From: Actinoplanes sp. KI2
GTDB lineage: Bacteria > Actinomycetota > Actinomycetes > Mycobacteriales > Micromonosporaceae
Direction of reading: 5' to 3'
DNA: 53,907 nucleotides
Assembly (NCBI RefSeq): GCF_025630775.1
Contig: NZ_JAOSZE010000058.1
Coordinates: 1-53,907, forward strand
Made by a program: the position numbers and the translations under genes. The notes beneath the pieces are model-generated. The model made no database searches and was not told where the DNA came from. It saw only the letters and a list, made by a program, of their open reading frames with translations. Positions within the stretch are counted from its first letter, which is position 1, and each line of letters starts with the position of its first letter. Positions 48,545-53,907 of this stretch are shown here, piece by piece.

Positions 48545-49795
48545 CTATGCCGCCGAGCAAGTCGTCGACGGGACGCTGTTGGTGGCGTTCCAGGTGCCGA
48601 GGAAGCCGAACGTGGTGGATGCCCCCGCGGCGACGCTGCCGTTCCAGGTCTCGTTCACCACGGTCTGCGTGCTACCGCTGGACGTGCCGCGGCCACCCCA
48701 GATCTGGGTGATCGTCTGGCCGTTGGCGAACGTCCAGCTCACTCGCCACCCGGTCAGGGCCGCGGACCCGGCGGTCACGGTGACCTCGGCCTGGAAGCCG
48801 CCCTGCCACTGACCGGTGATCCGGTACCCGGCGGTGCATGCGCCCGGCTGGGCGGTGGGCGACGAGGTCGGCGAACTCGGCGAGCTCGGCGACGTCGGCG
48901 AACTCGGTGGCGAGGACGGCGTGGTGCTGGGCAGCTGCGAGAAGAACCTCCAGATCTCCGGGTACGTCCAGGTCCGGGCGCCGCTGGTCGAGGTGGACCC
49001 GTCCACCGGTTCCGGGGTGTGGTCGCCGTCGAACGCCGCCCACTCCACCGGGTATCCGGCGCGGCAGCCCGCGTACGCGGTCACGATGTGGGTGAGGCTG
49101 CCCTGGGCCGGCTCCGGCGGGTTCTGGGAGGTGCACCCGTTGTTGCGGACGAAGGTGTCCCTGATCGACCTGCCGAGCGAGATGTTGAGCACGCTGTCGT
49201 GGATGCCGTGGATCCCGAGGTAGGCGACCGGCTGGGTGCCCGGGTCGCAGCCGCTGAGGTTGGCGCCGGAGAGTACGGCGACGGCGCGGAAGACCGTGGG
49301 CCGGGCGCAGGCGACGGCGTAGCTCATCGAGCCCCCGTAGCTCCAGCCCAGGGCGAACAGCTGGGACGTGTCGACGCACAGGTCCCCCTCGATCAACGAG
49401 GTCAGGTTGTCGACGAGGGTGAGGTCGCGGCCGCCGGTGTTCGCCCAGCCGTTGTCGATGCCCTGCGGTGCGACCAGGATCGCCGTGTTGTTCGACAGCT
49501 GCTGGAGTCCGTAGTAGCCGCCGCTTGCCACGTTGGCGGCGGTTCCGTTCAGCCAGTGGAAGGCGAAGATCAGCTTGTACGGCCGGTTCCGGTCGTAGTT
49601 GTCCGGGATCCGGAGAATGTAGCTACGGCTCTGGCCGCCGCTGGAGATGGTGCGGGTGCCGCTGGTCAGCGTCGGCGCCTTGCCGCAGCCGGCGGTCACG
49701 GCCGCGTCCGCGGGTGCTGCTGTCACGATCGCCAGGGTCGCGGCGGCGGCCAGCACGGCCGCCGCGACTCCGCCGGCGAGGCTACGGATGGACAT
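48545..49795 (-). CDS. CE1-type feruloyl/acetylxylan esterase with CBM2
   Basis: The 416 residues start with a Sec signal (about 1-32). The catalytic domain (about 36-285) has RSYILRIPDNYDRNRPYKLIF, HWLNGTAANVASGGYYGLQ and nucleophile Ser152 (GWSYGG). The acid lies in LGIHGIHDSVL and the His in FDGDHTPEP; this resembles feruloyl esterase/CE1 proteins. A Pro/Ser/Thr linker (about 290-325) and a C-terminal CBM2 (about 327-416; WQGGFQAEVTVTAGSAALTGWRVSWTF) follow. It should free ferulic or acetyl groups from arabinoxylan. It is the last gene of the GH10-GH43-CE1 run and starts 14 bp after the GH43 stop. Confidence 0.92.
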   Translation of the reverse strand: MSIRSLAGGVAAAVLAAAATLAIVTAAPADAAVTAGCGKAPTLTSGTRTISSGGQSRSYILRIPDNYDRNRPYKLIFAFHWLNGTAANVASGGYYGLQQLSNNTAILVAPQGIDNGWANTGGRDLTLVDNLTSLIEGDLCVDTSQLFALGWSYGGSMSYAVACARPTVFRAVAVLSGANLSGCDPGTQPVAYLGIHGIHDSVLNISLGRSIRDTFVRNNGCTSQNPPEPAQGSLTHIVTAYAGCRAGYPVEWAAFDGDHTPEPVDGSTSTSGARTWTYPEIWRFFSQLPSTTPSSPPSSPTSPSSPSSPTSSPTAQPGACTAGYRITGQWQGGFQAEVTVTAGSAALTGWRVSWTFANGQTITQIWGGRGTSSGSTQTVVNETWNGSVAAGASTTFGFLGTWNATNSVPSTTCSAA

Positions 49796-49809
49796 CGCGA
49801 TTCCTCGAT

Positions 49810-51792
49810 TCAGGAGACGGCGAATTGGTTGACGGTGACGTAGCCGCCGAGCGCGCTGGTGGCGTAGTTGAAGACGCCGAACCGGTAGCCCATGAAGAAC
49901 TGCCAGTCGCTGTTGAGGGTGAAGGCGGGCCCGAGCGGGGTGAAGGAACTGCCGTTGGTGCTGTACGAGAACGTGGCGGTCCGGTTGGAGCCGGGCTGGA
50001 TGTTCGCGGACACCCGCAACCAGATCTTTCCGCCGGACACCGTCGCGCCGGCTTGCTCGGCTCCGGTGCCGGTGGTGGTCCAGCCGTTGGTCGACATGGT
50101 CAACCCGCTGGTCATCGACACCCGGGTGGTGCCGTTGTCCTTGCGGATGCCGATCCAGGCCGACTGGTCGCGAAGCATCGCCAGTCCGGCCCGGTCACCG
50201 TTGGCCATGCCCGAGTAGTCCAGCTGAATCGTCGCGGTCGAGGCCGGTCCCTGGATCCGGCGGGTCAGGGTGTTGCGGGCGTCGTACAGGTCGCCGGTGA
50301 CCGTGGCGGTGGACAACCTCAGCCCGTTGCCGACGGTGAACTTCGACGCGTCCGGGTTGTGGTTCCATTCGTAGGCCGGGCCCAATGCGCTGCCGGTGAA
50401 GTCGTCGGTGCCGGTCATCGGGGCCAGCGGATGCCAGGGCAGGTTCGGGCGGGGGTAGGCGGCGCCCCATCGGCCGTTGACGGTTTGCAGCACGGGCCAA
50501 CCGTCGCTGCTCCAGCTGATCGGCGCCATCGTCGGCATCCGGCCACCCGGGTACGCGTCGGTGAAGGCCATGTACCACCAGTCGCCGTTCTGGGTCTGCA
50601 CGAGCCCGCCCTGGTGCGGCACGCCGCCGCCGGAGATCGGGCCGGGCAGGTTCAGCAAGACCTGGCGCTGCTCGTACGGGCCCCACGGGCTGGTCGACCG
50701 CAGCACGTACTGCCCGTTGGCCGGCCGGGTGAGCCAGATGTAGTAGTAACTACCCCGCTTGTACATGCGCGAGCCCTCGAGGGTGCCGATGCTCGACGGC
50801 GTGTTGTAGACGGTCTGCGACCGCACCTCCGCGGTCAGGTCGGACGAGAGCTGGGCGACGCTGATCGTGGTGTTCCCGTAGGCGACGTACGGGGTATCGC
50901 CGTCGAACAGCAGACCGGCGTCGTAGTAACACTTGTTGATCCGAGCCTTCTTGCTCCAGCCGCTGCCGATCGCCGTCGAGGCGTAGACGTAGGTGCGGTT
51001 GAACTCGGTGCAGCCCAGCCAGTAGAACGTGCTGTTGCTCGGCCGGTAGTTGAACGCCGACGCCCAGATGCCCTTCACGTACGCCCGGCCGCCGCTGAGG
51101 TCGTAGGCGCTCGAGTCGAAGTCCAGCCGCGGCACGGAGTGGCCCGCGAACTCCCAGTTCACCAGGTCGTAGGAGCGCAGGATCGGCGCGCCCGGCGAGT
51201 AGTGCATGGTCGAGGCCGAGTAGTAGTACACGTCCCCGACCCGGACGATGTCCCCGTCCGCGAAGTCCTGCCACACCACCGGATTGCTGAAGGTCGACGG
51301 CGCCGAGGGGCTGGTGGCCGGATCGGTCGGAGTCGGGCCGGCCGTCGGCGTGGGACTCAGGGTAGGCGTCGGGCTCGCCGTGGGCGTCGTGGCGCCCGTG
51401 CAGGGCACGCCGTTGAGGCTGAATCCGGCCGGTGCCGGGTTGCCGGAGGTCCAGCTTCCGTTGAAGCCGAAGCTCGCCGCTCCACCGGTGGCCAGGTTGC
51501 CGTTGTACGCGGCGTTGGTGACGGTCACTTGCCCTCCCGACTGGGTCACCGTGCCGTTCCACAACTGCGTCACCGTCTGGCCGGCGGTGTAGGTCCAGGA
51601 CAGTTGCCAGCCGGTGAGCGGATCGCCGAGGTTGACGACGGTCACGTCGGCGCCGAAGCCACCCTGCCATTGACTGGTCACGGTGTACGTGACCTGGCAT
51701 CCGGCGGCGGCCTCGGCGGAGGTGGCGACCGCCGTGAGCCCAGCGGTGACGGCGAGCGTGACAGCACACGCCCGCCAAGAGGGTCGCTTCAT
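49810..51792 (-). CDS. GH43 glycosidase with N-terminal CBM2 and C-terminal concanavalin-like domain
   Basis: The 660 residues have a Sec signal (about 1-30), CBM2 (about 31-132; SQWQGGFGADVTVVNLGDPLTGWQLSWTY) and a PT-rich linker. A GH43 five-bladed propeller (about 168-455) has the base Asp179 (DFADGDIV), the pKa modulator Asp in CYYDAGLLFDGD and the acid Glu in GTLEGSRMY. The C-terminal GH43-associated jelly-roll (about 465-660) follows. It is probably a beta-xylosidase, arabinofuranosidase or exo-acting arabinoxylan enzyme; motifs do not decide. It starts 70 bp after the GH10 stop, on the same strand, so co-transcription is likely. Confidence 0.92.
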   Translation of the reverse strand: MKRPSWRACAVTLAVTAGLTAVATSAEAAAGCQVTYTVTSQWQGGFGADVTVVNLGDPLTGWQLSWTYTAGQTVTQLWNGTVTQSGGQVTVTNAAYNGNLATGGAASFGFNGSWTSGNPAPAGFSLNGVPCTGATTPTASPTPTLSPTPTAGPTPTDPATSPSAPSTFSNPVVWQDFADGDIVRVGDVYYYSASTMHYSPGAPILRSYDLVNWEFAGHSVPRLDFDSSAYDLSGGRAYVKGIWASAFNYRPSNSTFYWLGCTEFNRTYVYASTAIGSGWSKKARINKCYYDAGLLFDGDTPYVAYGNTTISVAQLSSDLTAEVRSQTVYNTPSSIGTLEGSRMYKRGSYYYIWLTRPANGQYVLRSTSPWGPYEQRQVLLNLPGPISGGGVPHQGGLVQTQNGDWWYMAFTDAYPGGRMPTMAPISWSSDGWPVLQTVNGRWGAAYPRPNLPWHPLAPMTGTDDFTGSALGPAYEWNHNPDASKFTVGNGLRLSTATVTGDLYDARNTLTRRIQGPASTATIQLDYSGMANGDRAGLAMLRDQSAWIGIRKDNGTTRVSMTSGLTMSTNGWTTTGTGAEQAGATVSGGKIWLRVSANIQPGSNRTATFSYSTNGSSFTPLGPAFTLNSDWQFFMGYRFGVFNYATSALGGYVTVNQFAVS

Positions 51793-51862
51793 GCGCAGAC
51801 TCCTGGTTCGAGGGCTCTCCGGCCCCGGGCTGAGGCCGGAGAGCGCCGGGACGAGACGGGCC

Positions 51863-53227
51863 CTAGCCGGCCGCGCAGCCAGGGGTGGCGGTCGGCCCGG
51901 CTCCGGTGCCCTGGAAGCCGAACTCGGTGTAGCCGCCGGCCGCGATCTGGCCGTTGTAGCTCACGTTGTGGAACGTGACCGTTCCCGTCGTGCCGGTGTT
52001 GGTGGCGTTCCAGGTGCTGGTGAGCGCGCTGCCCGACGGGAGGGGGAGGCTGACCGTCCAGCCGTTGACCCCGGCGGAGCCCGCGGTGACCCGGACGGTG
52101 GCGACGTAGCCGCCACTCCAGGAGTTGAGCGACACGGAGGCGGCGCACGCCCCGGACGGCGGATTGCTGGTCGGCGGGGAGGTGACCGGTGTGGTGGGCG
52201 GTGGGGTGGTGGGGTTGGTCGGACCGCCGGCGTTGAGGGCGTTCAACACCGACGTGTAAGCGGCCTTCTTATTGCCGGAGGCGTCGAACAGCAGCGGGTT
52301 CTCGCCGGTACGCCAGGAGTCGCTGTCCCGGATCCCCCACACGGTGATGCCGCCGCACCGTGACACCGCCATGCACGCCCTGGTCACCGCGGCGTAGATG
52401 GTGGCCTGGTTGCCGCCCTGCGCGACGTCCAGCTCGGTGATCTGCACCTCGACCCCGAGGTCGGCGAAACGCTGCAGGTTGGACTGGTAGTCGCCGGGGA
52501 TGCTGGTGCCCAGGTGGGACTGGAACCCCACGCAGTCGATCGGCACCCCGCGGGACTTGAAGTCCTTGACCATGTTGTACACGCCGGTGCTCTTCGCGTT
52601 CACACCGTCGGTGTTGTAGTCGTTGTAGCAGAGCTTGGCGCCCGGGTCGGCGGCCCGGGCGGCACGGAACGCGGCCTCGATCCAGTCGTTGCCGGTGCGC
52701 TGCAGGTTGGAGTCCCGGCGAGCGCCGCTGCCACCGTCGGCGAAGGCTTCGTTGACCACGTCCCAGGCGTAGATCTTGCCCCGGTAGTGGGTGGCGACCT
52801 GGGTGACGTGGTTCAACGCTGCGCTACGCAGGGCGCTGCCGGACAGTCCCTGCGCCCAGGACGGTTGCTGCTGGTGCCAGAGCAGCGCATGCCCGCGGAT
52901 CTTGGCGCCCATCGAGATGCCCTGGTTGAGGATCCGGTCGCCGTTGGTGTACGTGAACCGGCCCTGGGACGGTTCGGTGGCGTCCCACTTCATCTCGTTC
53001 TCGGGGGTAACCGCATTGAACTCGCGGTTGAGGATGCCGGTGTAGGTGGCGTCGCCCAGCTTTCCGGCCGCGATCGCCGCGCCGAAATAGCGGCCGGTTT
53101 GCGCCGCCGACGCGCCGAGCGTGGAGGCCGCGTCCGCGGTGCCGATCACGGCGACGCTCGCGGCGAAGACAACGCCGGTCACGGCGGTCGCGAGCAGCAC
53201 AGGACGGCCTCGCCTGGGGATGGACAT
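51863..53227 (-). CDS. GH10 endo-beta-1,4-xylanase with CBM2
   Basis: The 454-residue enzyme has a Sec signal (about 1-33). A GH10 TIM barrel (about 36-345) carries acid/base Glu160 (WDVVNEAF) and nucleophile Glu265 (ITELDV). A Pro/Thr linker and a C-terminal CBM2 (about 365-454; SWSGGYVATVRVTAGSAGVNGWTV) follow. It cleaves xylan backbones and substituted xylan. It heads the GH10-GH43-CE1 run. Its promoter (53300-53328) holds a CebR-like palindrome between -35 and -10, so repression by a LacI-family cello/xylo-oligosaccharide sensor is likely. A second GH10 gene starts divergently 483 bp away. Confidence 0.97.
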   Translation of the reverse strand: MSIPRRGRPVLLATAVTGVVFAASVAVIGTADAASTLGASAAQTGRYFGAAIAAGKLGDATYTGILNREFNAVTPENEMKWDATEPSQGRFTYTNGDRILNQGISMGAKIRGHALLWHQQQPSWAQGLSGSALRSAALNHVTQVATHYRGKIYAWDVVNEAFADGGSGARRDSNLQRTGNDWIEAAFRAARAADPGAKLCYNDYNTDGVNAKSTGVYNMVKDFKSRGVPIDCVGFQSHLGTSIPGDYQSNLQRFADLGVEVQITELDVAQGGNQATIYAAVTRACMAVSRCGGITVWGIRDSDSWRTGENPLLFDASGNKKAAYTSVLNALNAGGPTNPTTPPPTTPVTSPPTSNPPSGACAASVSLNSWSGGYVATVRVTAGSAGVNGWTVSLPLPSGSALTSTWNATNTGTTGTVTFHNVSYNGQIAAGGYTEFGFQGTGAGPTATPGCAAG

Positions 53228-53299
53228 GAGAAGGGAACCCTTCGGGAGAGGGAATGCTCGGGGGAAAGAGGGGTGAACGTTAACAGGTCGATGTCGCAA

Positions 53300-53328
53300 A
53301 CGTTACGGGAGCGCTCCCATAGATTCAA
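53300..53328 (-). promoter_or_regulatory. GH10 promoter with CebR-like operator in the spacer
   Basis: TTGAAT (53328-53323), a 17-bp spacer and TAACGT (53305-53300) form the promoter. The spacer contains GGGAGCGCTCCC (53307-53318), a perfect palindrome matching 13 of 14 bases of the known CebR/CelR box TGGGAGCGCTCCCA. Binding there would block RNA polymerase. The family match is established knowledge; use here is inference. Confidence 0.8.
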
Positions 53329-53387
53329 GTAAATGCCTTGCCGCAGCCGCCGGCATGATTCATAACAACAATTCAGTAGGCTTCTCA

Positions 53388-53548
53388 GCTTCGTAACTTT
53401 CGGGCCGACGACGCGCTCATCACAGTCCGCAGCGCGGTCGACCCGAGGGGCGACGCGCCTAGCCGAAGCGTACGTAACGGTGTTTATGCGGGCAGAAGCC
53501 CGCCGCAAAGCCGTTGGAAGTTTCCGGAACATCTCCGGAACCTATTGT
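53388..53548 (+). promoter_or_regulatory. Upstream region of the second GH10 gene with repeated TTCCGGA elements
   Basis: GGAAGTTTCC (53516-53525) is a near-perfect palindrome, followed by CCGGAACATCTCCGGAACC with two CCGGAAC copies. TATTGT (53543-53548) is a plausible -10. GGAAGTTTC is identical to the GH11 upstream element at 42617-42625. TAACTTTCGG occurs at 53393-53402. Confidence 0.45.
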
Positions 53549-53709
53549 TTCCGCAGTGTTGCCGTGTCAGCATGACGTGCAATTGAAGTATGTCGTTGTC
53601 AGATCCGGGCGGCGCGATACACCGACTCCCCCTCGCATGCACGGCGGCTGCGTACCGCCGGCTGCGCGGTGCTCGCCCGCCGGTAGGCAGAATCGAGAAT
53701 GGAGGCATT

Positions 53710-53907
53710 GTGGCAACCGCTTTCCCTGCCCATCCCGCCACTTCCCCGGGTGGCCGGTCGCTGCGAGTCCGATCGATGATCTTCGGTGCCGCCGCACTTG
53801 TCGCGGCGGCGGGTGTCGTCATGGTGATGCCGGCCGCGAACGCCGCGGCGGGCACCCTGGGCGCGGCGGCCGCGCAATCGGGCCGCTACTTCGGCACGGC
53901 CATCGCG
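53710..53907 (+). CDS. Second GH10 xylanase, N-terminal part (cut by window end)
   Basis: From a GTG at 53710 (GGAGG 4 bp upstream) an open frame runs off the window. After a basic start and Sec-type hydrophobic segment (MIFGAAALVAAAGVVMVMPAANA) it reads TLGAAAAQSGRYFGTAIA, almost the same as the mature start of the GH10 enzyme at 53227 (TLGASAAQTGRYFGAAIA). This marks a paralogous GH10 transcribed divergently. The catalytic residues lie beyond the window. Confidence 0.85.
   Translation, partial: MATAFPAHPATSPGGRSLRVRSMIFGAAALVAAAGVVMVMPAANAAAGTLGAAAAQSGRYFGTAIA

Noticed and set aside
1..53907. tRNA, rRNA, transposase, integrase or prophage genes
   Set aside because: None of their sequence hallmarks was found on either strand; the window shows no sign of a mobile-element boundary.

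Overview
The window looks like chromosomal DNA of a high-GC, mycelial actinomycete. The likely home is Micromonosporaceae (Actinoplanes-like), inferred from the very high GC, Tat and Sec secreted polysaccharidases carrying CBM2 modules, large LuxR-type ATPase regulators, ECF sigma relatives, SSI-type protease inhibitor and many GTG/TTG starts. No rRNA, tRNA, CRISPR array, transposase or phage gene was seen.

Layout. (1) 1-16960: accessory metabolism and regulation. It holds an RpiR regulator, an aldo/keto reductase, an HD-domain remnant, a DoxX-like protein, two paralogous LuxR-type STAND ATPases flanking an epoxide hydrolase, then small enzymes and stress-type genes (VOC protein, AI-2E transporter, DUF1003, maleylpyruvate-isomerase-like protein, alpha/beta hydrolase, crotonase) and a decayed ECF sigma gene. 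(2) 17196-23721: a STAS protein, a Tat-exported metallophosphoesterase with a LamG-like tail, a PAS-PAS-GGDEF-EAL protein and a secreted M1 peptidase. (3) 23886-31535: a compact divergent locus. Seven overlapping minus-strand genes (GT2, DUF2064 transferase, methyltransferase, membrane molybdopterin oxidoreductase, membrane protein, OmpR regulator, histidine kinase) face an epimerase and a polytopic membrane protein. The shared promoter region carries four T(T/G)ACG half-sites at 10-11 bp steps. (4) 31548-41237: hybrid sensor kinase, small secreted proteins, a complete five-gene liv-type ABC operon with a good sigma70 promoter, and an MFS transporter. (5) 41322-53907: a xylan-degradation island with GH11, two divergent GH10 (one cut by the window end), GH43, two CE1-type esterases and many CBM2 modules, together with a secreted RCC1-repeat protein, a PaaX regulator and a membrane-anchored ECF sigma factor ending in an AbfB (arabinofuranose-binding) beta-trefoil.

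The strongest candidates for something undescribed are in region 5. One is the single polypeptide at 44434-45897, which joins sigma2-sigma4, a ZAS-like zinc finger, membrane segment(s) and AbfB: sigma factor, anti-sigma and sugar sensor in one chain beside arabinoxylan-degrading genes. The other is a compact pseudoknot in the 5' leader of the GH11 gene. The xylanase promoters also share sequence elements: an identical 9-mer at GH11 and the second GH10, and a CebR-like palindrome placed exactly between -35 and -10 of the first GH10. Region 3 is a second candidate system, probably making or modifying a surface glycan or lipid-linked sugar under its own two-component system; its product is unknown.

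Functions are read from motifs and family knowledge only. No database search was possible.
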